Below are positions 34,690 through 47,600 of a DNA stretch of 64,000 nt, in pieces. Location: the NCBI GenBank assembly GCA_947650365.1, contig OX393553.1, forward strand, positions 43,039,513 through 43,103,512. Reading direction: 5' to 3'. Below the pieces are notes generated by a model that had not been told where the DNA came from, made no database searches, and saw nothing but the letters and a program-made list of their open reading frames with translations. Position 1 is the first letter of the stretch; each line of letters opens with the position of its first letter. The DNA comes from Chamaelirium japonicum. Its lineage: Eukaryota > Streptophyta > Magnoliopsida > Liliales > Melanthiaceae. Made by a program: the position numbers and the translations under genes.

Positions 34690-37128
34690 TTGCCAATTTA
34701 CGACATTATTAACATTATAAAGATTAGTAAAATACTATGCACCTATCACAGATAACTCTATATCCCAGTACAAGATATATACACACCACTAGTCCGCTAA
34801 GGTGGACACTAGATAACTCAAGTGTCTTGATTAGATCAGTACACAAAAGATTTGAGTGCATCAGTTTACACATCTAAGAAGATTCAATTTTAGTAATCGG
34901 ATTGGACACCTAATCAAAGACTATAATACCTTAGCTTTCTCATCATTGAGAGATAGTCTATCTCGGCTATTGGATTAGTTCAATCTAAGTTAGGAATGTT
35001 GGTGTGCTTGTCATTGAGAGATATGGAAATACACTGAACTTAATCAAGAGAGATGATCTTGATTATAATATTATCACCCTAGACTATGGTCCCTCTACTA
35101 CTAGTTGACTAACCCTAAATCCCAAGATGTCCTATGTACTCTGGGTTTGATGCTTGTCACTTTGACCTGCCAATCAACGAGGCCTAAATAAAGGACCAAA
35201 GCTGGGTATATTGGGTGGCTTGTATTGGATACTGGGGAACATAAGCATGTTGTGGGAATTCCTCACTCCCCGAGGGGAGATAGGTATCTCCTTGAGAAAC
35301 CTCCATGAAAGGTTGATCACTAAGCCTGGCCAAATAAATCTAAAGATAATATGATGATTATAAGGATTGAAGAGTTGGAACTCAAGTAGGTGAGCTATGC
35401 TGAGTAGGACAGTCTGAGTTCTCAGATAGCATATACGGACACCGGAAGTAGGAGGGGTTCTAGTTCAACATAGTAGGAAATGCTACTTTGGTAACTTTGG
35501 AGTGCAACTATAGCTTGATGGTGGTTCAAATAGTAGTTGATTAAAGGAATGACATAGTCATAAGATGACATGTCTATTACCTAATTGGAGCCAAAGTCAT
35601 TAGGGACCCAATAGATTCCAAGTCATTTATATTGACTATAGAAATCCTAATCCTAGTGTACGTAGAATTTCTAGTTATGGGGTCAACCCATGGTGAATAG
35701 GACCACTATGGTTATCTAGATTAGATATACCACTTATTAAGTTCCCTAATGAGATTAAGATTCATAATATATCATTCTATGTGCTCTATTTTATAGATTT
35801 TCTAGTTTGACTAAGATTTCCAGTTTGGCATCACGATGGATATGCACGTGTGCATGAGATCCATTAGAATGAGCCAATCGGCGAACTAATTTATTAGTGT
35901 GGAAGTTAATCATGTATGATCCCTAGTCTAACTAGGATCACTAGATCATGATTAAATTGACTAAGTTGACACTCTTATTTTCTAGAGGTTATCGTAAGTG
36001 TCAAATTGGACTAAGTTGCCTTTTTATAGAAATATCATAAGTGTCCGGAGTCTCCTAGTGGACTAGGTTGACCTTCCTACAAGTTAGGGTTAACCATTAG
36101 TGTCCATTTGAGCGGCTAAGATTGGTTTCCTAAAATATAGGAGGAGTCATATGTGTTATAGTAGGAGTAGGTCTCTATGTCCATCTCTAGTCGTAATCCT
36201 GTTGGAATAAAGAGATGGCCTCTAAGGGCATTATCGTATTTGTCCATAGTAGATAATGACAGATAATTAATTAGTTAATTTATTTATTAATTAATTTCTC
36301 TTTAATGGTTTCCTTGTTGGACTAGGAATAGTCATGACATATTGTCTTGGGTTGACTTGGGAGTTGACTCGGCTAGACATACGTGTAACTTTCTCTCGTA
36401 GAGACCTAAGAGCACTAGGGTTGCACCTAGTGGTAGGCTAATGGGTCCAATAGGAATTATAGGGGCCGACCATATGATTTTCTATTGCTCCAAGGAATCT
36501 TTACTGATAAGGTCTATCTTTTAGGAGTTGAGTCTTATCTCAACTTGGAAAATGATAGAGACCAAAGGGAAACTTATCCCTTTGGTATTCAATATAAGGC
36601 GGGATACTATAGGAGTTTTTTAACCCTTGTGGCCGGTCCTATAAAGCCATAAAAAACCATCCATGGTGATGGGGGAGGCCGGCCACATCAAAGGAAATAG
36701 AAAGAGGATGGAATAGAAGAAAAGAGAAAAAACGGAAAGAAAGTAGCTATGCTTCTTCTTCTCATTTCATCTTCCACACCTCCTTGTTTGCAAGCATTGA
36801 GGCTTCATCAATGGAAAATAGAGCATCATAGAAGGATAGAACTATATGTGGATTGATCCCTTTAAAGATGGTACGTAGGCAGTCTGAAGGAATTGATTCA
36901 GATTCAGTTAGAGTCGAGGAAGAAAGAATCATCTTCTTCGACGATTTCTCCATAGGTATCCATAAATATTATGAGGTAATCTTTCAGAATCGTTAGGTTG
37001 TTTGCATGTGCTTTAAATTTTAAAAGTCATCTAGAACATCTTCTACTTGAAAGTATATGATATGATCTATAGATTCAGACTGCTTCCGTCCGCACTACGA
37101 TATCCGATCCAACAATTAGTATCAGAGC
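34690..37128 (+). mobile_element. Probable long copia-type LTR with primer-binding site
   Basis: ATTAGTATCAGAGCATGG at 37115 is a near match to the initiator-tRNA primer site of plant copia elements. It directly follows ...CCAACA, a normal LTR end. The AT-rich 2.4 kb upstream has no coding. It includes CCTATAAAGCC near 36650, a plausible promoter, then a purine-rich leader-like stretch. The left limit is a guess. No matching 3' LTR lies in the window. It may belong with the copia remnants at 43.5-47.2 kb. Confidence 0.5.
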
Positions 37129-38966
37129 ATGGTCTTATGCTTTCTTTTAGATTATAATCAAAAGAAATTGATGATGCTTGTTGTTTTTTCAAAGACATCC
37201 ATTGCATAATTGATGATGCTTGTTGTTTTTCATCACATGCTCTATTTTGAGATAGTAGATGGCATGTTATGTTTTTTTAGATTTTCATTGTATATTCTAT
37301 TATAAGATAGTAGATACCATACTAGGATGGCGGTGCATGTTCTGTTTTGAGATAGTAAATATCATGCAAGATTGTGGTACTTGATCTATTATGAGATAGT
37401 AGAAGTCATGTTTAGATTGCAATGCTAGTTCTATTATGAGATAATAGATGTCATGCTAATTTTTTAATATTCGTATGCGTGTATGAACATAATTTATGCT
37501 AATTCATCTTGCATCATATCTTATGTTATAGTCCGATGATTCTTCACGTGTGGTTATAATAGTTATTTTTTTTGTATAACGATCAAAGAGGATCATAGAC
37601 AATGAGCAAGCATATGTCATATCTTTTTACCGGATGTCTTTGTTATATACAATATAGTATTATTCTAGATGGTAGAATTATATTCTAGATAATTTAATAT
37701 GGGCTACACCACGGTTAATCTAAAGGTATGATTATAGTTACGAGAGACACACGTGGGTTAAACCATATGAATGACTAAGTCCAATGGTTAAATGGTATTC
37801 AAGATCAAGTCATTGATCTCTTCTATAAATAATCATAAAAGATAGTTAATCGAAATAATATAGTATTCATACGATGCATAGTAGGATATCATATAATGAT
37901 ATACTTGTTTATGTGGCGTGATCATGAGATATTTTGCACCTGTATTAGATTAGAGTATTTATGAGATTAATGTTAAATCACCCCCCATTCATTGCAAATC
38001 CATAGTAAGTCGGATAGTACCTCACCTCCCCCCACATGGGAGTCCGTAGATTGGGTGGCATCATCCGATGGTTACAAGTATGGACTGTGCATGATATCAT
38101 CCTTATTCATTATATTAATATTGGATTTAAGAAAACTTTCCTTATTTAACAATCAAGTGGCCGAGAGTGGGATTCTTCCTAAGATTCCCATGACCTTTCA
38201 TTGCCAATCCATAGTAAGCTAGGTAGTGTCTCACTTCCCCCATGTGGGAGTCTGTAGATTGGGTGGCATTATCCGATGGTTACAAGTATAGATTCCTAAG
38301 GGGATAGGTGACAGTGAGGGGATAGGAGTGACCGCCTGAGTGGCGTAGTCTATTCTTTCACATGCTTACCTTGGTAGTGGTATATGCTTGACAAGAAAAG
38401 ATGACACTCTCCTAGAGAAGCTAGATATCATTTTCACTAGAGGCCAAAGAATCTCGAATACCAACTGTTCATTTGGTATGAGATGCCCAGACAGTACGAG
38501 TTGGTGGAATACCTGTTCAACTAAGTAAGGGAATGAAGGGTCTTATGTCCCAGTGTTCTTGCAGGGTTGAATTTTTGAACTTTTTCCTTAAGTGGTTTTA
38601 AAGAGGACCATTGATAATTAACGAAAATAAAAGACTAAAATTCTTTAGAGTTGTGATGACGAAAGAGAGGATCCAGATTGAGCGCCCAAGAGTCAAAGTC
38701 TGATGCCCGTGATTTCCCCCACCTCTTGTTTCAAGGCCAGGTTACGAGCTAGAACTTTAGGCCCTAGGACAAAACAAATAATAAGATAAGGATCCCCCTT
38801 GTATCGGACCCCTCCTACAATGAAACCACGTAGTTGGGGACTTGTTAAGAAGGACAAAGAAATATGGAGGCTCAATGCAGGTCCTAATCCACCCAATCCA
38901 AGTGCTGCATAATCTAAATTTTATTGACCGCCCTACATATAAACGACCATGACACCCAGTCGCAAT
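37129..38966. repeat. Post-LTR spacer with short internal repeats
   Basis: At about 37240-37465 the phrase CTATT(T/A)TGAGATAGTAGA recurs five times with drift. At about 37990-38100 and 38200-38290 a block is repeated (AATCCATAGTAAG...GATTGGGTGGCAT...ATCCGATGGTTACAAGTAT). No gag frame survives. Confidence 0.5.
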
Positions 38967-39494
38967 TAGGCCTGTCAGCGGAGTGGATCTTGATCCGAAT
39001 AGCCCAGATCTAGTAGTAATTTTTTGATCTGATATCCGATTAAAAATGATCCGATCAAATTGAAAACATAATCGAATCGTATTCAGGTTTACCCTGATCC
39101 GATTCGATTAAAATCCGATCCGACACTATCTAACATAAGCATTAAACAACCACCTTTGGATCTGGGTATTATGATTATCAAGGGCTTCAATTTAAAACCT
39201 AACATCTCTATTATATAAACTTTGACAAGTATGTGCCCTCTTTACCTAATCTCTCTTTTCTTTGTATTGAAAAAGAAAATAAACATAACTTGTTTTGAAT
39301 CCATAATTTGAGGACGGTTTAGTAATTTTTTTTTTTGGTTTATCAACAGATATTCGGATCTCAGATTATCCGACGGATTCATACTCTAACCAATGGCTGC
39401 AATATCCATTGGATATCGGATCAGACGGATTCCAATTCGGATCGTATTCGGATATACCCTGGTCCAGCCCAAATCCGACCCGTTGACAGGGCTA
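38967..39494. mobile_element. hAT MITE (TAGGCCTGTCA family)
   Basis: It starts TAGGCCTGTCAGCGG and ends CCGTTGACAGGGCTA. Flanking 8-mers GTCGCAAT and GTCGTAAT match at 7 of 8. The interior repeats ATCCGAT(C/T)/GATCGGAT-type motifs. It has no coding sequence. Confidence 0.8.
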
Positions 39495-39849
39495 GTCGTA
39501 ATCTTGTGCCAGTTGCCTAATGTTCTTACAAATGCTCTTCGTATCCTCTTGGCAAAAGCCACTTGTTCCTTAGCTAAATGACAGGGTGTTTCATGATACT
39601 GACCAACAACTTGGTGAACACCTTGAAATGGTTGGGTTCAGAGGGATCATTGTTGTTAGGGATAAGAGCAGGGAAGACATGATTCCAACTATTTGACATG
39701 GCTCCCGGCTGGAAGAAGCCCTCGATTGCCCGACTGACACCGATTTCGAGGGTTGCTCCAAGCCAATGGTATCACTGAAAAACCCCTATTGACACATTAA
39801 TTATTAGAAAATTAATAATAATCAAAGTCGTTATGTGAATTGCTAACAT

Positions 39850-40400
39850 TGCTGCCCCCACCATCAAGTTTGCAAATTTGGCAAGTTTGACATTGCCAAA
39901 GGTGCATGGGATCTTCTGAAGAAATGGTATGTCCCAACAAATTTTGATTCGTGAATTGAAAACATTGATGCTCCCCACCATTAGTATGCAATTTGGCTAA
40001 GTTTGACGCCGCCAAAGGAGTCTTGGATCTTCTCGAGAAATGCTGTGTCCAAACAAACTTTGCTTGGTAAATTGAAAACATTGATGTCCCCACCATTAGT
40101 ACGCAATTTGGCAAGTTTGACGCCGCCAAAGGTGTCTTGGATTTTCTCGAGAAATGATGTGTCCGAACAAACTTTGCTTGGTAAATTGAAAACATTGATG
40201 CCCCTGCCATTAGTACACAATTTGGCAAGTTTGACGGCGCCAAAGGTGCCTTGGATCTTCTCGAGAAATTATATGTCCAAACAAACTTTGCTTGCTAAAT
40301 TGAAAACATTGATGCCCCCATCATGAGTATGCAATTTGGTAAGTTTGCGCCGCATAGGTGTCTGGGTTCCCCTCGAGAAATGATATTTCCAAGCAGACTT
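39850..40400. repeat. ~115-bp tandem array
   Basis: TTAGTA(T/C)GCAATTTGG recurs at 39981, 40096 and 40210, and in altered form near 40324, with a degenerate copy before. Units contain GGCAAGTTTGACGCCGCCAAA and TTCTCGAGAAATG. Because the spacing is close to a multiple of three, frames on both strands stay open and read as a 38-residue repeat, but no start, splice or known domain supports a gene. Confidence 0.85.
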
Positions 40401-40808
40401 TGCTTAGAAATACAAGTTGGAACATGACTTTCGTTCCATGAAACAACAAAAGGGCCAATCGATTTCAAACTTTCATTCTCACATGTCCATCATTTGGGAT
40501 TAATTGGCTCTTATGGAGTCCACAATAGACCATTGATGTAACAATTTACCACAATTATCGAGAGTAATCAAATATTTTTCAATTCCTTAGCAAATCTGGT
40601 TATGAAGCACGAAAGCCATGTTAAAGATGAAAGATTTTATGATCTATTTAGGAGATTAAATATAAAATTCAACAAATACTATATCCTTAAATAAGATTTT
40701 AATAGAGAACTAGCAAATAATCTATTTAACTTGCTTGTAAGTTGATAGATAAAGATAGATAGCCAATAGAAATAAATTATAACTCAAACAGACATTGCAT
40801 ATAATAAA

Positions 40809-41532
40809 GGGCAAATTACTTAAACATCCCCTAAACTATAGGGGTAGTTTCGAGTCTTCCTCCTTGAACTCTATAACTAAGCCGGTCAAGCACTCATCTG
40901 TACTCAAGTATTTTCTTCTTTAATAAAATAGTAGGGGTCTAGGCCGAACCCCCCCTCATTCTCATAAAGAGATTTCTCAAAAAACAAAAAAAAACTTTGA
41001 GGGTAGTTTCATATTGGTCCCTCAACTTTCTTTTTGAACAAATAAGCCCCCAAACTTTGGATCAATTTGAAATCGTTGTCATCCATAGACGGAATATGTC
41101 AAATGACTAAAATACCCCTGTTCTTTCTTCAAAACAGACCAGAAAAGGAGGAGGGAGGTTACTTTGCAACTCTGGCCACCACCACCCCCCACCCTTCTTC
41201 CTCTCGGCTTAGCACAGCCGCTGGCTTGCCTCGCCGGCGCCTCCAGTGCGCGAGTAGGCCGCGACTGGATCGGGTCCCGGAAAGTAGGGGGTCTGAGGTG
41301 GTGCGAGGGAATGGGAGGGAGGTTTTGCAACTCCGGCCACCATGACCCCCCACCCTCCTTCTTCCTCTCAGTCTGGCACAGTTGACGGCCTGCCTTGCTG
41401 GCACCTCTGGTGTGTGTGCAGGCCGTAGCCGGCCTAGGGTCTTCGCCGAGGGCTTATCGGAATGCTGTTAGTGATCGATGGGCCTGAGGTGGCTTCAGGA
41501 GGTCGGGAAGAAGGTGGTGGTGGTCAAGCTGC

Positions 41533-41622
<90 letters not shown>

Positions 41623-41841
41623 GGGGGGGGGGAGAGAGAGGGGGGGGGGGGGGTAAAATCGAAAGAAAATAAATAAATAATGGCCACGTCAGCTATTTTT
41701 GACAAATCTGATGGTGAACAATTAACAGAGGGGTCAACTTGTTAAAGTTGCATAGTTTGTGGGTTTATTTATTAAAAAAAAAGTTCAGGGACCAATGTGA
41801 AACTACCCCCATAGTTCAGGGGAGGTTTATGTAATTTGCTC
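40809..41841. mobile_element. Mutator-like MITE with 9-bp target duplication
   Basis: Ends are long imperfect inverted repeats beginning GGGCAAATTACTTAAAC and GAGCAAATTACATAAAC and continuing for more than 40 bases. The flanks are perfect 9-bp repeats TATAATAAA (40800-40808 and 41842-41850), the mark of Mutator-type insertion. The interior has a duplicated GC-rich block (about 41165-41250 and 41325-41410) and a long GA/G array (41535-41655). There is no transposase. The GC-rich interior might be captured genic sequence, but I recognise none. Confidence 0.88.
41535..41655. repeat. (GA)n and G-run array
   Basis: GA repeats to about 41620, then two runs of G separated by GAGAGAG, inside the Mutator-like MITE. 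Confidence 0.9.
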
Positions 41842-42911
41842 TATAATAAATTCAGCAATATAAGTTCATGTAAATATAAGGAAAAACATTGATAATGATA
41901 CCAATGATGACCATGCCAAGCCACTAATATAGGAGATGAATGAGTAACAGTTATGACAAAGATATATATGACTAGGAAAAAGTTGTAGAGAAATATCAAT
42001 TAAAGCCAATTAACATATCAAAGTGCGGGAAATATAATAACGACAATCTCAATTTTTGTTGTGGGTAGAAATCTCCATCGATGAAGATAAAAGGTGTGGG
42101 GAAGAAGAACGAAGAATCATCCTTCTTCAATGCTCTCACAAAAGAGACAAATCTCAATCCAACATGATGTCTTTAGGGGTTGTTTGGTTGCTATGTTTTT
42201 TTGTCTGTGATTTTGAAAACACATTTGAAAACAATTTAGGATTATTTGGTTAATGGGGAATGACCTGTGGAAACAAATTTACATTTGCTCAATTTGTACA
42301 GCTTTTGCACATAAAACTATACAAATAAAGTTTCACCAAAACACATGAAACTTTAATTGCATATGTCACATGTACAAACAGATGTATGCACATCATTTGC
42401 ACGACAACCAAACAGGCCTTAGAGTTTTTATCTTCTTCTTTTATAGATGAGGGGGCATCCCACACAAGAAAACTCAAAAGGGGGGAGCAATAGAGAAGAG
42501 GGGAGCCGTTTGCTAAAACGATACGTTCCTAGGGGAACACATCTACACAATGTGAAGGAAAAAAAGAAAGACCACACGCAGTCTCTTGGTTTTCATGGCA
42601 AAAAGGTGTCATATGGTACTCATACGGAAAAGAATAAAAGAGACAGCGATTGATATTCTAAGGACACCCCCCATCAAAAAAATTAAATTCCCATTGAGGC
42701 TTTTAAAATTTGATATGAGCACCCTCATATTTGAAAATTTAATGGCTTGCTTGTTTTTACTGTTGGATGCATCATAGGATGCCTCATGTCATCATACATG
42801 GAACATCATATTAATTAATTTTAAACAAATAAACATGCTAGCCCAATAGTCTTATTTGGTTCTGACAATCACACATCCTAGGCTAGCAATCATGTGAAAA
42901 GTCATAACTAA
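41842..42911. other. AT-rich intergenic, nothing recognised
   Basis: No supported gene or RNA. Short frames here lack any known domain. Confidence 0.35.
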
Positions 42912-43118
42912 CCCGCCAGGGGATTGGAGAGTTGGCAAAGCAGCTGATGCTTTGGTGATGAGGTTGTGGGTTCAACTCTTCCTCCCCTCGATTTACCCAA
43001 GAGTGAAGTGGGAATTGCCGAGAGGGTCGGGCTTCACTCCCGGAGGGATTAGTCCGAGCCTGAAGTGGGCCATTGCTCGAAAGGTTTCGGGACACCCGCC
43101 GATGTCTAAAAAAAAAAG
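42912..43118 (+). mobile_element. tRNA-derived SINE
   Basis: The head has GAGTTGGCAAAGCAG (box A-like) and GTGGGTTCAACTC (box B-like). The tail is an A run. Flanks are a perfect 13-bp direct repeat AAGTCATAACTAA (42899-42911 and 43119-43131). It is about 207 bp, normal for a plant SINE. Confidence 0.88.
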
Positions 43119-43958
43119 AAGTCATAACTAAATAATCGGCCGTCCAATCGTCACCTAGAGACAGGCAATAAAATCGCAAAAACAAATACATACAACTTAA
43201 AGCAATAAAATAAAAATATTTTTTTGTTTGTAGTGCTATCTGGCTACATCATTATGGCTCTTCTCAAAGAATTTGAGTCGGTCTAAGCCTACATTAGTTT
43301 TTTTTATTGAAGGGGGAGGTCACAATCGGACCTCCTGGATGCGGGATGCGCCACATGCTGACACAACAGAGAAAAGGCCCGTCACCTTACGGGAAACAGA
43401 CTACCACCCGGTAGGACACCGACAATGCCACTCTGGTGGAAAGAGGGCACCTTGATACTACATTAGTAGATTGCTGAGGAAACCAACAAAAGGTCTAGTC
43501 CTTTTTTCATTTACTGACAATGTTTTGGTTGTACCTTCCTATCCTCACAAATCTTTACAAATCAACATTCCAACTGGATTTTACAACGACATGTTTCAAG
43601 TATAGTGCAAATTGTAAAGAATTTCACCACCCAAAAAATTATTGCCCGCCTCCCTCCTCTCATAACACAAGCTCAAAGAAGTTTGGCACTGTACCTATAA
43701 AGTTTACAGCAACATTTATTCCATGAATTTAAAGTTTGTTGGCCAACCTCCCCCTCTATGCATTGGCATAGTCCCTTGGGTCATGTTTTATTTACTCGTT
43801 TATGTTATATATGACAAATAATGGTTTGTTGTGCCCATCCCTGTAACACACTAGCTAAGCAAACAATTCTACAATTTCATAATAGTAACACAGTTTCCTC
43901 TCCTTTTAATCTTGTCCTATCCGATATATGGGGACTGCATCTATGACATCCTTGGGCG

Positions 43959-44275
43959 TAGGGGTGGCAGTGGTGCGGTTTAAAACCGAAAGCCGTGGTA
44001 AACTGTATGGCATGGTGCGATTTTGACTTGCCAAAATATAACACCGTTGCGGTGCCATGCGGTTTGGGTTTTGACCAAAACCGTAGAAAACTACACTATT
44101 TAGGTCATTATCATGATAAACCGTGGTGCACCGCACCACACTCATGGTGCGGTTTTGGATTTACATAATGGTACATCGTTATGGTGCAGTGCGGTTTTGG
44201 TGTGCCGGTTCGGTGTTACGATGCGGCTTTGGTTTTACCCAAAACCGTACTGAAACCGCACCATTGCCATCCCCA
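43959..44275. mobile_element. hAT MITE nested in copia integrase
   Basis: It starts TAGGGGTGGCAGTGG and ends CCATTGCCATCCCCA. Flanking 8-mers CTTGGGCG and CATGGGAG match at 6 of 8. The interior is rich in AAACCGCACC/GGTGCGGTTT. It splits the integrase just after SDIWG. Confidence 0.7.
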
Positions 44276-44581
44276 CATGGGAGGTGCTTCTTATTATATT
44301 CGCGAGCAATTATTTTCTCTATACATAAATTTACCTCTTACACTCATGATCTGATTTTATTAAAGATTATAATATACTTTCCACATCGATTATAACTCAA
44401 TTTTTAAAAATCATTAAAATCTTTGGATCTAATTCTAGTGGAGAATACATCTCTAGGTTTTTTTTTTTAATTTTCTTGAAACTCGAAGAACTCTCCCTTA
44501 ATTATCTTGTATTGATACGGCACAACAAATGGTATAACTGAACGCAAGCACTGTCATATTGTTAAAACAACTCGCAACTTA

Positions 44582-44824
44582 GGAGGTGTTTGGCATCGTT
44601 CCAGAACCTCCTGTTTCTATTCTCGGCTCCGAATTTTAAAAGTAACGGCTAATGTTTGTTCTGGCAGAATAAAGAGTTAAGAACGAGAATTTATCGCTCC
44701 ATGCTTTTCTCTGCCAACCGAAACACTGAATCATCGAATTTACACTAAAATTGGCCATTGACAGTAATACCTTGTGTTGGATGAGGATTAAACGAAATAG
44801 ATGTTCCTCATGCCAAACACCCCC
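44582..44824. mobile_element. Small TIR MITE nested in copia integrase
   Basis: The ends GGAGGTGTTTGGCAT and ATGCCAAACACCCCC are inverted with one mismatch. Flanking triplets TTA and ATA fit a decayed Harbinger-type target, though another family is possible. It is 243 bp with no coding. Confidence 0.6.
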
Positions 44825-45273
44825 ATACTTTCAACCTCTCCTGTTCCACAAGAATTTTATGGACAAGCTATTAATACATCTGTCTAACAGCTTCTCCCAA
44901 AAAAGAACAAGACAGTTGGCCAAAAAATCCCCTATTTGTGTCCTTATGGATTTTATGATTCAACCGAAATATTAACGTTTCTATTATCCCAATGAAAAAA
45001 AATGCTTGTTTCACGGCATGTCACCTTTCGGGAAAAGATACATTCTTATTCTCTTCCCAAAGGTGACCTAAAGCTCTTAAGCCATCGACACCTATTATTT
45101 CCGTCCCTTTGGATGGTTTCGGATTGTTGAGATCTACAGGTCACTGGGAGAACTCCAGGGGACTCCAATCATAAGGGCCGGGTGATCAAACGGATGGGTA
45201 TAGGTGTTGATGGCTGGACCCCGAACCACCGTGATTCTGTGGTTTGGGGCGACTATTTTAAGTCATTCGAAGG

Positions 45274-45744
45274 TAGGGGTGGCAATGGGTCGTGTCGGGT
45301 CGGGTTCATGTCATGTCTAGTTTCGGGTCGTGTCCAAAACCCCCAGACCCGGACCCGACCCGTTTAACTAATCATGTCTAGATCCTAAACCCGTATCCGA
45401 CCCGTTTATAAACAAGTAGACCCGATAAGACCCGTTTACCACACGGGTTTATTCAGTTGACCCGATCCGACCCAATCCGACTCGACCCGACCTAACCCGA
45501 TAGACCCGCTGATACTATATATTACAGTATCACATTGGGGGTAGACCCGACCCGACATAGCCCGTTGAATTTTAAACGGATCTTCCTGGGTCTACTGTGT
45601 CCAGACCCTAAACCCGGACCCGACCCGTTTATTAAACGGGTCTATCGTGTCGACCCGTTTATGACCCGAACCCGTTTAGCCCTGACCCAGACCCGCTAAC
45701 TACGTGTCGGGTCTGCCGTGTCGGGTCCGAAATTGCCAGCCCTA
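45274..45744. mobile_element. hAT MITE nested in copia remnant, perfect 8-bp duplication
   Basis: It starts TAGGGGTGGCAAT and ends ATTGCCAGCCCTA, with perfect flanking TTCGAAGG on both sides (45266-45273 and 45745-45752). It is a close relative of 30376-30843. Confidence 0.9.
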
Positions 45745-45959
45745 TTCGAAGGTGATCACTCCCAAACTGAACATTTCATGTCCTTGATCCCTCCACTAAA
45801 TTTGACACCATTGGTTCTCAGATGCCCTCTATCATTTCCTATATTACTGACTTTGACCAGTATAATGGTTGACATCCCCTTGCATCTTCATTGAGGGATT
45901 CGCCAACACCATTGCATCTTGGTGACTATAACTGTTGTATGTCTACCCTTGATCCCCTA

Positions 45960-47195
45960 CATGAACCATAATCCTATGTATCTTGAGGCATCATCTAATC
46001 TTCAATGGCAGCAAGCTATGGAAGAGAGGAACTCACAACACTTCAGCACACTAATAATACTTGGGTCTAGTTGATTAACCTTCTGGAAAATATGCAGTTG
46101 GGCGCAAATGGATTTACAAAAACAAACCTCGGTCTGATCGATGGCTCTATCGAGTGTTACAAGGTCCGTTTAGTTGCAACAGGCCTCCTTACAGTCACCA
46201 TCGTTCATGCTGCTTGCATGACGACTGTCCGGACTCTCCTTACAGTCACCCTCGTTCGAGAATGACAACTACGTCAAATGATGTCAGGAATGCATTTCTT
46301 GTTGGATATCTTCAGGAAGAGGTGTACATGATACCTTCACCGGATATATCTCATCAGTCTCATCAAGTTTGTAAGATTCATCGTGCTGTATTTGACCATA
46401 AACAAGCATCCATTGCTTGGTTTGAGAAGTTTCACTCCGCCATCACATCATGGATTTCATCCAGCGCTCTCATGATTCTTCGATATTTAGTCGTTTGACG
46501 CGTAGAGAGTTTGTGCTTCTTCTAGTATAAATCAATGGTAGGGTTATCACAATGATGATATTGAAGGCATCCATGACACAAAAAATCATCTCATACCTAT
46601 TTTGAGATAAAATATCTTGGATCACTTCGTTACTTTCTTGGCGTTGAAGTTGACTCCTCACAGAAAGGTTACTTTCTTTCAATTCAACTATGACTCACTT
46701 ACTAAATAATGTTGGCATAATTGACACCAAAGTGGCTGAAACTCCTATGGATGGAGTTGAATGTGAAGTTGTGGCCATTGACGGTACATCGCTTTCTAAG
46801 CCCACTCTGTATCATCAACTTGTTTGGAGTCTCAATTACTTGACCACTACTCATCCAGATATTTGCCATGTTATCTTAGTAAAAAATTTATGTATGCACC
46901 GCATTCTATCCGTTTTGCTATGGTTCCCCGAATTTGCGGCTTTATCAAGGAGTGATTCTCTCATCCGATTCTCTTCTTGATCTTTGTGCTTATTCTGATG
47001 CCGATGGATTGACTATTGCCTATAGAATTTTATATTTTCTTTGAGGGTTGAGTATTTTCATTCATTGAGTGAGTAAGCCCATTGCTTAATAACCTGGAAA
47101 AACAAAAGCAACTGTTGTTGCTTGATCCAATGCTGAAGAAGAATATAGAGCCCTTGCAGACACGACCTTGAACTTATATGGCTTCATAGACGAGA
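45960..47195 (+). pseudogene. Copia reverse transcriptase and RNase H remnant
   Basis: Recognisable pieces are SSNLQWQQAMEEE with NTWV, DGSIECYKVRLVATG (family DGSIERYKARLVAKG), NDVRNAFLVGYLQEEVYM (family MDVKNAFLHGDLQEEVYM), WFEKFHSAITS, VAETPMDG, TLYHQLVWSLNYLTTTHPDI, AYSDADG and SNAEEEYRALAD. They fall in different frames with stops between. The YVDD catalytic box is not recognisable. Confidence 0.85.

Positions 47196-47600
<405 letters not shown>

Larger units (their letters stand above)
43740..45110 (+). pseudogene. Copia pre-integrase and integrase remnant
   Basis: Motifs in order are WHSPLGH (43764-43784; family H-x-x-LGH), AKQTILQF, SDIWG (43920-43934), then after the first MITE an SYYI-like stretch, a SNSSGEYISRF-like piece (the D-S-G-G-E-Y region) and AQQMV.LNAS (family AQQNGVAER), and after the second MITE VPQEFYGQAINTSV. 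It carries many stop codons and frame changes. Catalytic aspartates are partly lost, so it is dead. Confidence 0.75.
43500..47195 (+). mobile_element. Decayed Ty1/copia polyprotein region with three nested MITEs
   Basis: Fragments read in copia order. They are the pre-integrase H-x-x-LGH and SDIWG motifs, integrase core pieces, the late integrase segment, then reverse transcriptase and RNase H. Frames are broken by many stops and shifts. Three small transposons have inserted (43959-44275, 44582-44824 and 45274-45744). Reading across each one restores the order of the copia motifs. Both LTRs are undetermined. The LTR-like sequence ending at 37114 may be its 5' end. Confidence 0.8.

Noticed and set aside
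39560-39780. Possible LINE reverse transcriptase scrap (minus strand, ALIPNNNDPSEPNHF)
   Set aside because: Similar to the ALIPK...P...FRPIS region but too short and too broken to support.
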